Origin: Symbiodinium natans
Lineage: Eukaryota > Sar > Dinophyceae > Suessiales > Symbiodiniaceae
NCBI GenBank assembly: GCA_905221605.1
Contig: CAJNDS010002368.1
Location: 592,311-656,310 of the forward strand
Length of the DNA: 64,000 nucleotides
Reading direction: 5' to 3'
Below are positions 1 to 11,938 of this stretch, in pieces; the first letter of the stretch is position 1, and every line of letters starts with the position of its first letter. The position numbers and the translations under genes are program-made. The notes beneath the pieces were generated by a model. It did not search any database. It saw nothing but the letters and a program-made list of their open reading frames with translations, and had not been told where the DNA came from.

Positions 1-300
1 AAAACATCAAAAACAATGGTAAAACAAAACGTAGCGAGCAGTAGCGAATCAGTGAGAACACATACAGAACACACAGACGAACGATAGAGACCATGTAGAG
101 ACAATGTAGACAGACATAGGGAAAACAATGTATAGACAAACATAGAGAAAACAACATAGAGAAGCCATAGAGAAAAGCAGAGAGAACATTGCAACAACAT
201 AGGAAAACACTACAAAAACGAGAGAAAATAGAAGAAACATAGAAATACAGTTGCTCTAGGGCCTAGGGAAAACATAGAACAACGAAAAGATGGAGAACAA
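1..300. repeat. degenerate A-rich short tandem repeat
   Basis: The segment is built from loosely repeated words of the type ACATAGAGAAAACA, with many substitutions. The minus-strand open frame across it is low complexity and is not a gene. No transcription or coding signal is visible. Confidence 0.6.
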
Positions 301-1190
301 ATTGAGAGCAGCAGAAGAATAATCCTGAAATTGCATTGTTGTGATATCATTGTGAGTCGGAGACAAGAATGCACACTGTAAACTCAGAGTACATTCCGGC
401 GAACGTCTGTATACATACATTTATCTATATATATATATATATATAAGTATAAGTATATAAATATATATGTATATGAAGTTCAAGTTTGATGAGCATGAAT
501 AGTGACACGAAATCACCAGACAGCGCGCCAAAGCAGCTGCTGACTTGGCCTCCGAGGCTCCACGAAAGGTTCATAGGGCAGGGCCTGGGGCCCTGGTGCC
601 GCATGCAGAACTGGATGGATGTCACCCAGATTCACGCTTTTCCTTTGCTACAGATTCGCGCTGCAGCTGACAAAGCCCTTTCGCCTTTGCGACTGCCCGG
701 CTTTCGCCTGCACGGTCCTTAAGGTTGGACAAGTCAGCAAGAGTGAAGAAACCACCGCTCGTCAAGGGAAGCGGAGTGTATCCCGCTTCGCTTCGGACAA
801 AGCGGTGCCTGTGACATGCTCGATGAAGAGAGCACCGGGCCTAACTAAACCGAAACCTAAACCCTTCATTCCGAGCTTTGGGCATTCTAAGAGGAGTTTA
901 GGGTTTTGGCTTCAAGGTTTGGGGTCTAGGGCCAACATCAGGCTTCCCTCTGAACCCTGAGCCACCACACCCTGAAACCCAAACCTTCCATGTATGAGGG
1001 GGCCTTCACCGGAGCCTCTCAGGTTTAAGGGGGCTGCTACTCTTAACCCTAAACCCTGAATCCTAAACCCTAAACCCAGCACTTTACCGTCTAACCCACA
1101 GGGACTATGTACCCACAAACCCCCCGAACCCAGCCGCCTTCGCTCCTCATGCATCGTCGACGCGTCCTGCGCCCGAGGAGGGTTCAGGGC
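301..1190. other. non-coding unique segment with a TA microsatellite
   Basis: This is mixed-composition sequence with a TA-rich microsatellite near 427-470 and a few single telomere-type words (CCCTAAA) between about 1040 and 1080. Short open frames exist on both strands, but none has a recognisable domain or a convincing start. Confidence 0.4.
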
Positions 1191-1462
1191 TTGCGGTTTA
1201 GGACTGAGGGTTTAGGGTTTAAGGTTTAGGGTTTAGGGTTTAGGGCTACAGGGGAAGCAGGGCTCAGGGCTCAGGAGGAAGTTGCGCTCGTGTCGCTGGG
1301 TTTTCAAGAGCCTGCCGAGATCGAAGCCCTGAATGCCCTTGGAACAACTCAACCCGGGCATCCTCGAAACCTCGCCCCCCCCCCCCCCCCCCTTCTCTCC
1401 TACCGCCCCCAAGATCCAAAGAGGGCTTAGGGTTGAGGGTTTAGGGTTTAGGGTTTAGGGCT

Positions 1463-1550
1463 GTTTGGAGGTGCATGGGTAGGTAGAAGTGGGTTATCAT
1501 TTCGGGTGCACACCAACCGTACCTGTAAACGGCCCATGGGCCTTCAAGTA
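1463..1550. mobile_element. degenerate MITE-like inverted-repeat element (family I)
   Basis: The left edge reads TTTGGAGGTGCATGGGTA and the right edge reads CCCATGGGCCTTCAAGTA. These are imperfect inverted versions of the family I end ACTTGAAGGTTCATGGGTA seen several times in the window. It has no coding capacity. It is more diverged than the other copies. Confidence 0.45.
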
Positions 1551-1950
1551 CGACCCCCAAGGGTCCATACTTGGACCCTGAAGCTACTGTATAGGAACCC
1601 CTTTAAGGCCCGAGTGTGTATATATATATATATATACCCATGACCATTTGGCTTCCCAAAGTAACAAAAAACAAAAACACCAGGGTTCGAAACCTGCAAA
1701 AAGTGGGAATAATGGTACTACTGGACGCTTTCGTCTTTTATAAGGGCTTCAGAGCCTTGTAGAGGCTAAGCCGCCCAAAACCCAAAACCCCAAACCCTAA
1801 ATCCTAAACCCTAAACCCTAAACCCTCTTTAGGTGGGGGGAAAGAGAGGGGGTCCTCGTCGAGGAGCAGGAGCTCCACGCACAGTGGAGCAGCAGGAACG
1901 TCCTCGGGCCTCTGCTTTTTGCAAGCTTTCGAGGGGTGGGGGGAGGGGGG

Positions 1951-2000
1951 GTTTAGGTTTAGGGTTTAGGGTTTAGGGTTTAGGGTTTAGGGTTTAGGGT

Positions 2001-2060
<60 letters not shown>

Positions 2061-2090
2061 GGATAGGGGTTTAGGGTTTAGGGTTTAGGG
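1951..2090 (+). repeat. TTTAGGG array passing into a TTGAGGG block
   Basis: About seven TTTAGGG units are followed by roughly nine consecutive TTGAGGG units, then TTTAGGG again. The variant is confined to one uninterrupted block, which suggests local expansion of a mutated unit. Smaller TTTAGGG runs lie just upstream, near 1204-1247 and 1431-1463, with a CCCTAAA run at 1796-1825. Confidence 0.9.
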
Positions 2091-2093
2091 TGT

Positions 2094-2207
2094 GCTTGGA
2101 GATTCATGGGTCGATATAAGCAGGGGCTACAGGTGCTCCAAAGCAGGTTATAGCTACAGATAGCATACTTCTGGCTCCGCGGAGAACTATCCATGAACCT
2201 TCAAGTA
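2094..2207. mobile_element. MITE-like element (family I)
   Basis: A 114-bp element begins GCTTGGAGATTCATGGGTCG and ends TATCCATGAACCTTCAAGTA, so its ends are inverted copies. It abuts the telomere-type array on its left. The interior is non-coding and contains GGTTATA and TATAAG words shared with other copies of the family. Confidence 0.65.
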
Positions 2208-3257
2208 TAAAGGGGTTTAAAGAGTTTATATCGGCTTTACACAGAGCTTAGGGTATAAGGCTTGTGGGGTTGAACGAGAGTTTTGAAGAGGCCTGCAGGG
2301 TGTACATAGGTCTTTGTGTAAGTAGGAGTTACAGAGCATCTTGCGCGATTAAACAGAAGGGGCTTGCTTTGCTGACTGAAGGCTCAGGAGATCTAAATGG
2401 TGAGGGCGGCTTTTATGCCTCTGAAATGGCTAAAACCCTCAATGCCAAACCCGTTTCCCTATTAACCCTACGGAATCAGAAACTCCACATTTCAAGCACT
2501 TCGGCTTTAAGGTATCATACACAACCCCACCAAAAGATTGTAAACCTTGTGAGCCCTAAACCCTATAAACCTATGAAGATGCCATAAGCCTTGGGCTATC
2601 AACACCCTGCAAACCCCAGAGATATAGAACTCTTAGAACCAACATACGTATACATGTACATATGTATATTCACATATTTATACCTCTGAGCCCTGTAAAC
2701 CCCCTTAGCCCTCAGAAGCACGACAAAAACACATTGCGCACTTATGTGGAGTACTTCTGACCCTACTGAGAACTCATTACCCACGAACCTTCAAATAAAC
2801 ACCCAAGCACCCCTCCGACCGCAAATCCCTTTCGTAGGCGCAAGGCGGGACAGCGCCCCGTGAAACGAAGGCTTCGTCCTGCACACGTCATAACTTCCTG
2901 GTTCGTAGGAAATGAGGGAATGAGGTACCTTATCTCCGCGGACATATAAACTTCAAGCGATTCTAAGTAGGGGACCGAATTCCCTCATTCCCTACTAAGA
3001 ACCAGTAAGATAAGGAACCAGGGCAGGCTTAGGGTGTAAGGGAGCGGGGTGTCAGGGGTCTAAATCCCTTCCTAAGCCTTGTAGGTGTCAGGGGTCTAAA
3101 TCCATCCCTAAGCCTTGTAAAAGGGCTTACCCTCACAGGGGAATTCTTATGAGTACAAGCTTAGCGCTTGAGAGCTTATGTCGCCCTAAACCGTAAACCC
3201 TAAACCCTGAGCCTTAATCCCTGAACCCTTAATCCTAAATACACAATGTTACTGTAA
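2208..3257. other. non-coding mosaic
   Basis: This is unique sequence with a TA-rich stretch at about 2640-2682, one right-hand family I end near 2777-2796 (TTACCCACGAACCTTCAA) and an inverted pair GGGAATGAGG / CCTCATTCCC near 2917 and 2985. A short phrase (GGTGTCAGGGGTCTAAATCC) occurs twice between 3048 and 3105. No gene is visible. Confidence 0.4.
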
Positions 3258-3403
3258 GTGGACCCTGTCGGTTACAAAGCTGGTGTCCGGAGTCTGCACC
3301 CGTGGCCTACGAATTCGCGAGCTGTGCTTATGAGAGGGTTAAAAACTCAAATAGTCGCGACAGGCTGCGTACCCTGTTCGCAACTTTTTGAAGAACCGCC
3401 GAG

Positions 3404-3649
3404 TCAGCTTCCTTTTGCGTCCGGCACCACTGAGCATCGGGCATTCGGGCAATGTTGCCAAGAAGCTGTCTTCTGCCACAGCAGAAATAGTTGCTTGATG
3501 ATGGTATAGCGTGACAGATCCTTGCAGATTTTGGCGAGTTTATCTTCCACGCCCGACCACGTGTGAAGGTTGGATTCATCCCACAACTGCACCGCCTCGG
3601 CCTCTGCCATGTGAGCGAACGCTAGCTTCTTCTCACCTCCGGCTTCCTA
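3404..3649 (-). other. possible isolated exon of unknown protein
   Basis: On the minus strand an open segment follows a TTTAG that could act as a splice acceptor. It reads through residues such as EKKLAFAH, MAEAEAVQLW and LAKICKDLSRY, whose composition looks more protein-like than the surrounding repeats. I recognise no family, see no partner exon, and cannot exclude chance. Confidence 0.15.
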
Positions 3650-3721
3650 AATTCGCGCAAGAGTTCGTCACTTACGAATTCTGCCGGCAATAGGGTCGGG
3701 GTTTGGGTTTAAGAAATAGCT

Positions 3722-3753
3722 AACCCCAACCGTAACCCTAACCCTAAACCCTA

Positions 3754-3786
<33 letters not shown>

Positions 3787-3832
3787 ACCATAAACCCCAA
3801 CCCTAAACCCTAACCCTCAACCATAAACCCTA

Positions 3833-3865
<33 letters not shown>

Positions 3866-3930
3866 ACCATAAACCCCAACCCTAAACCCTAACCCTCAAC
3901 CATAAACCCTAAACCCTTAACCCTACACCA
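3722..3930 (-). repeat. CCCTAA/CCCTAAA array with a higher-order period
   Basis: Mixed 6- and 7-bp units include the variant AAACCATAAACCCCAACC, which recurs at 3785 and 3864. This gives a higher-order period of about 79 bp. The plus strand is C-rich, so the TTTAGGG orientation is on the minus strand. Confidence 0.85.
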
Positions 3931-3970
3931 TGATGGCTTTTGGGCTGATGTAGCCATGCAATGCTCCCGC

Positions 3971-6900
3971 GTGGAGTGCCTCATGACTGCTTTGCAAAAA
4001 CATCGACGAACATCCTGAACCCTTAAAGCCCTACACCCTAAGGGCCCTAAACCCTAAACCCTTAGAGCCCTAAACCCCTAAACCCTAAACTGAACCCTTA
4101 AAGCCCTTAACCCTGATTAAACACCAAAAAACCCGAAACCCTAGCCCTAAACCCGAAACCCCAACACCCCCAAAAAGACCCGAAACCAGCTTGTGGCAGG
4201 AAAGGCGTGCCTCGACGGCAGCCATTGCCTCACCTCACCGTCGTCTGCCCTGGCACAGTGGTCTAAGGCTTTACGGGAAGCTTCATGGTCTCTGAATATG
4301 GGCTTCGGGTTTAAATTTTGGGGTTTAGGGTTTGGAATGGGTAGCTTGGAGTGTGGATCTCTTGTAATCATGCCCTAGAACCTAAAACCTAAGCCCCTAA
4401 CTGCCCTAGGCGCTAAGGCGGCTCTGCCACAACCTTTCACCCAAGGCGGTGGTGACAGGTCGTTCGGGCAATCAATATCCAACTCAGTCCTGGTCCCCTT
4501 CATTTCATCTTCTTTTGCTTTTCCTCCGATCGTTGCTTCTGCCAAACTTACCAGCACAGCAGTGATCACAATTCGTGTGATTCTTGCGATCTCTTGCCTC
4601 CCCCTCGAGGTCAAGCAGCGCGTCCCACAGAGCAGCGCGGGGGACAAGCCACGATCTTCCTCTATTCCAATTAAAGGCCCCTATATTGCTCTGGGTCCTA
4701 GATTCTGTCCCACTGAAACGCGTGGTGGATGTGAAGCCATACGCAATCAGCTCACTGCGATCGGAATTTGGTCCCAAGCCCACTAAACTCTAAACTCTAA
4801 ACCCTGAACCCTGAACCCCAAACCCTAAACCCTCAGCAGGAACCCTGAACCCTCAACCCTGAACTCTAAACGAGACTTGATGATTTTAGGGTTTGGTCTT
4901 CAAAGGATTAAAGCTTTAGGGTTTGAAAGCTTAGGGTCGAAAGGTTTAGGGTTTAGGTTAGGGTTTAGAATTGAAGGCTTAAAGTCTTAAAGTCTTAAAG
5001 GTTTAGGGTTTCCAGGTTCCAGGGGCTCCTGGTAGACCCACTAGACATGAAGACCTCTTGCACACCTTACTCCGCGAGGCTTTATAAGGGCTCTTATTGT
5101 TGGCCTTGGGCCCTAAGAGGAGAACCCTAAACCCTAAACCCGAAACCCGAAACCCAACTCCAAAAGGTACTAACTCTGGCATGAGATGGCCACTGCGCCT
5201 GGGCGCGCAGCCGGCCAACGTGGCCTGCGCTCTCGCTTGGCTCTTTAGGGCCCTTGGAAAATCAAAGGTGGGTGTAGGGTGTAGGGTTTAGGGTTTAGGG
5301 TTTAGGGTTTAGGGTTTAGGGTTTAGGGTTTAGGGTTTAGGGTTTAGGGTTTCGGGCTTAGGGTTTAGGGTTTCGGGTTTAGGGTGAAAACCCTGAATAG
5401 CCTAAAAACCTTAAACACCCTAAACCAGAAGCCCTAAGCCCCATTAACCGTTAACGCAAGGTTTTAGTTCCACAAATTCGGGCTGCGCGGTAGCCGGAGG
5501 AGCTCCTGGATCTGGGGAGGGTCCCGCTTGAAAGTACACTGGGTTCGGAAAGAGGCACAAGGAACACATGAGGGATAAACTTGCAACATATTGTTGAGAT
5601 CTTTGGATATTTCATCCAATAAGTCATTACATACGTGAAAAGGAAGCCTGCCGGTCCAGGTTTAAGATTTGAGGTTTTGTGCTTGGGTTTAGAGTTTTTT
5701 TAAGTCGCGTTTGGGGTTTATGGCATATTTGGGCTTTTGTTGAAGGATACACTCGACCAAGAAGCATCCTACGAATGAAAGGGTGCCCTTCTTGGTTTCA
5801 AGGGGCATATACAGGGAACCTACTAAATCAAGGCAATAAGGGCCTACTCTGGATCATAGATAAGGGGTACCTACATAACCCTAAGCCCCAAACCTTAAAC
5901 CCAGGCCGCCTCTGACCTTGAATCCCAAAACCCAAGCGGCACGCCGTGCCTCAGCTGCAGTGGTGGGCTACATCGCCCCTGATTTGCTGGAAGCCAAGAG
6001 AGAACCCAGGCGCGCGCGAGGCGCGATCTCAAGGAGCGGGGGTCTAAGGGACTCAAGGGTTCTCTGAAGTTAGGGTTGAGGGTTTAAGGGCTTAGGGCTT
6101 AGGGACTTTAGGACCAGCACCTACACCTTGCTATAGAAGACATGGCCGGGACTCCGCGAATCCAGATCAGCCCTAAATCCCCAGAAACACGATGTTCAGC
6201 AGGGATCCTTGTCAAGCATAGACGAGCTTTGTGGGGAGGTGTCTAAGGCCAAGGTTTCATCATTAGGCCCTCATGATTAGAGGGGGGAGTGGGGTGGCCG
6301 CATGAGTCTTTTTGCATCGCCACGTGCGCATGCGCCGGTGTGAAACCATGGAACGTCCTGCTGCGACCCTCTCGCATGCCGGGGCTGGAAGCCCTGCGCT
6401 CGGGAACCTACCAGCCAAGGCATGTCACATTCGCCTAGACCAAAACTTGAAGTAAAAGCCCTAAACCCTAAACCCTAAACCCGAAACCCCGAGAGGCCCA
6501 TGAACGATGGCTCTTTTTACCAACGTGTGTTGGGGAGAGTGAACTCTAAACCCTAAACCCAAACCCAAAACCCTAAACCCTAAGCCCTATACTCAGGGGC
6601 TGAAAGGCTACTGATGTGTACTGTTTTGGAGTCACGAGTAAACCCAAAACTCTAACCACTAAACCCTTACTCCTAAAAGACCTCAACCCTAAAAAGTCCC
6701 AAAGCCCCTACACCGCAAAAACCCTAAACCCTAGCTTCGTAGACTCCAGTGGCAAAGGCCGGGCAAATTCGAGGTCAACATGGTCCAACTATGGGATCTC
6801 GTACGAACTGCTGTTTTAGGACTGCGATGTCATCTTGGTGAATTGTGATAGGGTGTAGTAGAGGGGTTAACAGCCAAACATCCGGAAGCATCTGACAGCC

Positions 6901-7261
6901 CGCGCTTAGCTGCTGCTCCCTTCACGTATACTGTCCGCCACCTGCGGCCGAGGAGTTGAGTCATGGGAATCCAATCCCTAAATACCCAAAAACCCTAAGG
7001 CTTTATCTCTGGAGGTTCGTGGTTTCAGAGGGTTTGGGGTTTAGGGCTTAGGGCTTTACACTTTAGGGTTCAGCTTGATGTGACTTTGGGATAAGGTTGA
7101 GGGGTTTAAGGGTAACGCTTTAGGGTTTAGGCTTCGTTGTTTAGGGTGGCCGGTATCCACCGTCTGGAGCACTTGTTTAAGACTGCCCACCAAGGGTCGG
7201 TAATGAGCGGGATTCGGTACCTGCAAGGCCCTTGAAGGAGCTCACTTAGGTACCCGGACTC
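3971..7261. repeat. telomere-type mosaic with short unique spacers
   Basis: Short C-rich runs (4037-4100, 4795-4860, 5123-5150, 6460-6585) and one good G-rich TTTAGGG array at about 5273-5384 alternate with unique spacers of 100-700 bp. A GTAAGT-like donor lies in a minus-strand open stretch near 4548, but no complete gene can be assembled. No RNA gene is seen. Confidence 0.5.
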
Positions 7262-7350
7262 TGGGTTTAGGGTTTTCAGGGTTTTCAGGGTTTTCAGGGG
7301 TTTCAGGGTTTTAGGGTTTTAGGGTTTAGGGTTTACGGGTTTAGGGGTTT
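7262..7350 (+). repeat. TTTTCAGGG and TTTAGGG array
   Basis: Three consecutive GGGTTTTCA units are followed by TTTTAGGG and TTTAGGG units. This is another case where one variant is locally repeated. Confidence 0.8.
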
Positions 7351-7742
7351 AGGGTTTAGGAGGGTGCACCCTAAACCAAAAATCATTAAACCCTAAGCCC
7401 TTAAAACCAGGATCCCTTTTTGACAACTCACTTGGAAAAGCCGCACCCCAACCTTCTGAAAACTACGCCCCTACGACACCCGTGGGCTACTTGGAGGTCC
7501 GCGGGCAGCTATAAGTATCCATGGAAGCCCTGATGTCCAAAGGCCGCAGATCCGAACACCTTAAATCCAAACCCTCAAACCTTCCCAACACCCCCAACTC
7601 CCGAACCCCAAACCCTAAACCCTGAACCCTAAGCCCAAACCCTAAGCCAAACTCTAGAACACCCGCGCGCGCAACGTCCGGAGGCTCTTTTCAAGCTTCG
7701 GTGGGACTTCAAGGGTGTCGTGGAGCGTTGCAAGGAGCTGAA

Positions 7743-7818
7743 GGAAAGGGCTTGGGGTTTGGGGTTTGGGGTTTGGGGTTCGGGGTTTGGGGTTTGGGGT
7801 TTGGGGTTTGGGGTTTAG
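7743..7818 (+). repeat. TTTGGGG array
   Basis: About ten tandem TTTGGGG units with a single TTCGGGG and one closing TTTAGGG. The minus-strand proline/asparagine-rich open frame here is a reading through this repeat. Confidence 0.9.
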
Positions 7819-9577
7819 GGTCCAATCCTCCGGCCTTTGTCGCCATCTCCAAGTAGGCCGAGACCCAATTCGAGACAGTTGAGCTGTAAAGCTCCTCTTG
7901 CGCCACAGAGGCTGAAAGGATGTAGGGCTCAGGGTTTAGGGCTTACAGTGCCTGAACCCCACCACCCCCCCCTACACCCCACTCCCCTACCACCCCCTAC
8001 AAGCCCCCTAATACGCACCTATTACCCTACGCCCACAACCCGTCAGAGCAGAGACATAGGGCTTGGTGGGGGGCTTGAAAAAACACAAGCCGAACTCAGG
8101 GCACTGAACCCACTCGGAGCCCATGGCCTCCTACACTAAACCCGAAACCCTTAATCGAGCTGACGGCCGGGTTTTAGGGTTTTAGGTTTAGGTTTAGGGC
8201 TCTCGGCGCCCCAGGAACCTATGTTGAGAAAAAAAGCGCTCTTGTTTGGGAGTTTCATTCGGATTTGTCAGGGACCCTACCTAAGCCGCCCACAAGGGAT
8301 GAGGGCGGTACTGGGTACCCTGAGGACTAAACCTTATTTAGTACCTGTGAACCAGTGGCAAGTGGCAGCAAGAGTTTTCGCGTGCGGCAGACACTGCTTA
8401 TGAACAGACTGATGCCGTGCATTCTCAACTACCACTGACCTCCCTCATCGTTGGTTGGAAACACCGCCCTGTCAAAGCTGATTGTGAACTCGCATAGGGG
8501 CACTTGATCTCTGAGGGCCATAGACTGTAGAGTAGGGTTTAGGGTTTAGGGTGTAGGGTTTAGGGTTTAGAGGGTTTAGGGGTTAGGGTTTAGCCTCCAG
8601 AAACCTTCCTACAAGCCCTAAAAACCCCGAAATGGTACGGCCGAAGGGCTTTGCTGGGATGCGTGGGCCCAAGGGTGGAGTTGTTGGGGTTTAGGGTTTG
8701 GGGGGTTTAGGGGTTTGGACGAAAGCCAAAATAACTCTAAACCCTAAACCCTAAACTCTGGGCGCTTCAGGGTTTGGCCTGTAGATTCCTAGACCCCAAA
8801 GCCAGATCTCCTTGCTGGCGGGGTTGTACATGCCGAAGCACCTTCCTGAGCTGCGAGTTTCGTTTTTGTGACTTGAAGTTGGGGGGTCGAGCTTTGGAAA
8901 TTTAGGGTTTAGGGTTTAGGGTTTTAGGGTTTAGGGTTTGAACCCCCAACCCTAAACCCTAGATTTGGGGCGGGCTCAAGGGTCGAGATTGGAGGGTTTA
9001 GGGTCCAAGGAGTCCTCAGCAAGAACAATCCACACACTCGTTTGGCAACGGCTTTTCTCAACCCAAGCGAAGCCTTGGGATGAAAGGAGTGCCGGTTTAA
9101 AGGCACTCAGAAGGGAGCCTAAACCCCCAAAAAAGGGGAATAAGGGCCTACTCTCGGCGCTCGTTTTGTTCCTTCTTGAGAGACCCTCCTAAAGTTAGAA
9201 GAGCGTTGGCATTCGGATATCACCATTGCCTAAGGTTCACAGTCCCATGCTTGAGTTGTTCATTCGCGGTTGAGTACTGAAAGACATGTTGAAGTGAATA
9301 TTCAAACTCATGCCTGTGGCGTGATGATGGTTGAAAAAATGAGTTTAGTGCTCAAACAGTTCACCAAATGTCCCATATTTGTGAAAAGATCAGACTATTA
9401 AGATTTTGCGATGCTCAACAACTTGATATGATTGAGTCTGATGACCGTGCCCTCCAGGTCATGGTAGCGGGGAACATCACCGACCGTTCCACTACGCAGA
9501 TGTTAGGAAGTTGCATTGCGCACTGGGAAAACTCGCCCCAAAGAAACCCAGAAGCCCAAAAGTCCAGAAGCCCTGAA
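7819..9577. other. non-coding mosaic with a head-to-head telomere-type junction
   Basis: Unique spacers are interrupted by small arrays near 8532-8595 and 8901-8960. In the latter a G-rich TTTAGGG run passes almost directly into a C-rich CCCTAAACCC run. Small open frames, including one at 9368-9595, have no recognisable domain. Confidence 0.4.
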
Positions 9578-10030
9578 CTAAACCCTAAACCCTAACCCTA
9601 AACCCTAAACCCTAAACCCTAAACCCTAAACCCTAAACCCTAAACCCTAAACCCTAAACCCTAAACCCTAAACCCTGAACCCCAGCTTTGCCAAGCAGCT
9701 TGAGTCGGCTTTTTGGCTCCGATGCGCCGCCAGCTGCACGAAGTCCGAGGGATGGGCCTCACCGGATCTCCGAATCATTCGGGGGTTTAGGGTTTAGGGT
9801 TTAGGGTTTAGGGTTTAGGGTTTAGGGTTTGGGTTTGGGGTTTAGGGTTTGGGGTTTGGGGTTTGGGGTTTGGGGTTTGGGGTTTGGGGTTTGGGGTTTG
9901 GGGTTTAGGGTTTGGGGTTTGGGGTTTAGGGTTTAGGGTTTAGGGTTTCGGGTTTGGGGTTTGGGGTTTAGGGTTTGGGGTTTGGGGTTTGGGGTGTAGG
10001 GTTTGGGGTTTGGGGTTGGGGTTCAGGGCT
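9578..10030. repeat. opposed telomere-type arrays: CCCTAAA then TTTAGGG/TTTGGGG
   Basis: A C-rich array (about 9578-9680) is separated by about 100 bp of unique sequence from a long G-rich array (9783-10030). The G-rich array starts as TTTAGGG and then becomes mostly TTTGGGG. The two arrays face opposite ways. Confidence 0.9.
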
Positions 10031-11438
10031 TGGGGCTCCGAATCACTTGTGACCTCATTGAGGTAATCGGCCCTCCAGCCCCGAGGCAAAAACAAAAAAG
10101 CTAAACCCTAAACCCATGTAGAAACCTGGAAAAAACCCCATAACCCTATGGCCCCAAGCCCGTAGCCACAAGCCCTAAGCCCTAAGCCTTCAGTGTTGAG
10201 GGTTTAGGGCTTGAAGTGGCACACGCCAAGCCCTGAACGCGTGGGAGTTCTCAAAGTTGGGATCCTGCCATCTGAAGCTTACAGGGTTAGGGTTTAGGGG
10301 TTAGGGTTAAAGTTTAAGGCTGCAAAAATACGGCACCCAAACAATGACTAGAACAGCCCTAAACCCGAATCCCTAAGCCCTGAACCCTGAACCCTAAACC
10401 CTAAACCCTAAACCCCAAACCCGAATCCCTAAACCCTGAACCCTAAACCCTGGACCCTAAACCCCAAAGCCCCCCCAAAAAATTCCGTCCCCAAGAGCCT
10501 GGCCTCGAAGACGTGCTTGGTCATTGGTGAGGCGAGGTGCTGTCCAGCCTCGCATCTGGGGCGAAAAAAAGGGCCCTTTGGGTCTTTGGGGCTTATGAGG
10601 GTTTAGGGTTTGGGGGTTTGGGGTTTGGGGTTTGGGGTTTAGGGTTTAGGGTTTAGGGTTTACCCAAACCTTGAACTTGGCTCAAGACCGCTTCAGGGGG
10701 AAACTCCCCCAGGAAGGTGCTAAATCTTATATACGCGAACGACAAGCTCTTTATGAAGCCCCTCAACCCTAAACTCTAAGTGGTCAGGACCAAGAAACCA
10801 AAACCCATTAAGCCCCGCAAAACGACAAGCTGAACCCTAAATCATGAAGCTGCCCACGCTCACCACAAGTCACCATACCAGAACCCTACTGCACTTTCAG
10901 GACTGTGCCGTAAGGTGTGTGTGTGTATTCATGGCTACACGGTTTAGGGTTTAGGGCTTATAAGGTTTAGGGTACCCTAAGCCCTGAACCCTGAACCCTA
11001 AACCCATACAAAGTTGGGCTTTTGTAGCGGTATAGTTAGAGGTTGCTCTACGTCCACCTTTGACGGGTAGGTACAAGTAGAGCTCCAAGTGCCTCAAGTT
11101 GATAACGCGACAAATCGCAACAGCTGCCCTCCCCTGTAAGGGTCCAAAAGTCAGAGCCGCGCCAAAATAGTACCCTGTACTAAGAATGGGTCAACAACCC
11201 TTTAAGGGGATCTACTTTCTGGATCCCTCCCAGGGATCTGCGTAACTAATTTCTGATGACTCCATGTATGGATACACCTAACCCTAAACCCAAAACCGCC
11301 CTGAACCCTAGCCTCCAACTAGACTTGGTACAACACCTCCCGCCTGCAGCAGAGCATACGCGTTGTCGCGGTGCGTCTGCCAGCGTGCCTGCGTTTAGGG
11401 TTTAGGGTTGAGAGTGGGGGTTTAGGGCTGGAGAGGCT
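10031..11438. repeat. telomere-type mosaic
   Basis: A C-rich run at about 10374-10470 and a G-rich run at about 10597-10660 lie among unique spacers. A (GT)n-like word sits near 10915. No gene, RNA or regulatory element can be supported. Confidence 0.5.
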
Positions 11439-11554
11439 ACTTGAAGGTTTATGGGTATATATAAAGAGGATAGAAGTACCCTATAAACAGGGTTGTAAGT
11501 TCTACCTAGAGTTACCCTACTTTTGGCCCTACTTATACCCATGAACCTTCAAGT
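11439..11554. mobile_element. MITE-like element (family I)
   Basis: A 116-bp inverted-repeat element begins ACTTGAAGGTTTATGGGTAT and ends ATACCCATGAACCTTCAAGT. The interior contains GTTACCCTACTTTTGGCCC, nearly the same phrase as in the copy at 60350-60478, so the copies share interior sequence as well as ends. It is non-coding. Confidence 0.8.
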
Positions 11555-11740
11555 GCAATCTGCAGGCCAACCTTCCAAAAGCTGTGTTGCAGGGCAGTGC
11601 GGCAAAATTGCAACAGGGCGCTGTGGCCTTAAAGAGTTTGGGTTTTCTGGAGTCGGGGATTTTGGGGGGTTAGAAGTGCACCAAGAAGACAGAATACCCT
11701 TCACAGAAGTCTCATGTTTCAGGTGCCTAGGCTGTAAGCC

Positions 11741-11938
11741 CTAAACCCTAAACCCTAAACCCTAAACCCTCAACCCTAAACCCTAAACCCTAAACCCTAA
11801 ACCCTAGGAGAGGAAGAAGGAAAGAAGGCCGAAACTTCCCAACCCCTAGGCCCCGCCCCCACCTGGGTTTAGGGTTTAGGGTTTAGGGTTTAGGGTTTAG
11901 GGTTTAGGGTTTAGGGTTTAGGGTTTAGGGTTTAGGGT
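11741..11938. repeat. opposed CCCTAAA and TTTAGGG arrays around a 60-bp spacer
   Basis: The C-rich array (about 11741-11803) and the G-rich array (about 11867-11938) flank a short purine- then C-rich unique spacer. Both are nearly perfect 7-mers. Confidence 0.9.

Noticed and set aside
1670-1700. GGTTCGAAACC, resembling a tRNA T-loop (B box)
   Set aside because: No acceptor stem, D arm or anticodon arm can be folded around it.
4375-4783. Minus-strand frames with a GTAAGT donor-like site near 4548
   Set aside because: Two competing frames, no recognisable domain and no partner exon or acceptor. A single GTAAGT is expected by chance.
9368-9595. 75-codon frame that looks protein-like at its start
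   Set aside because: No recognised family. Its C-terminal part runs into the CCCTAAA array, and no splice logic is apparent.
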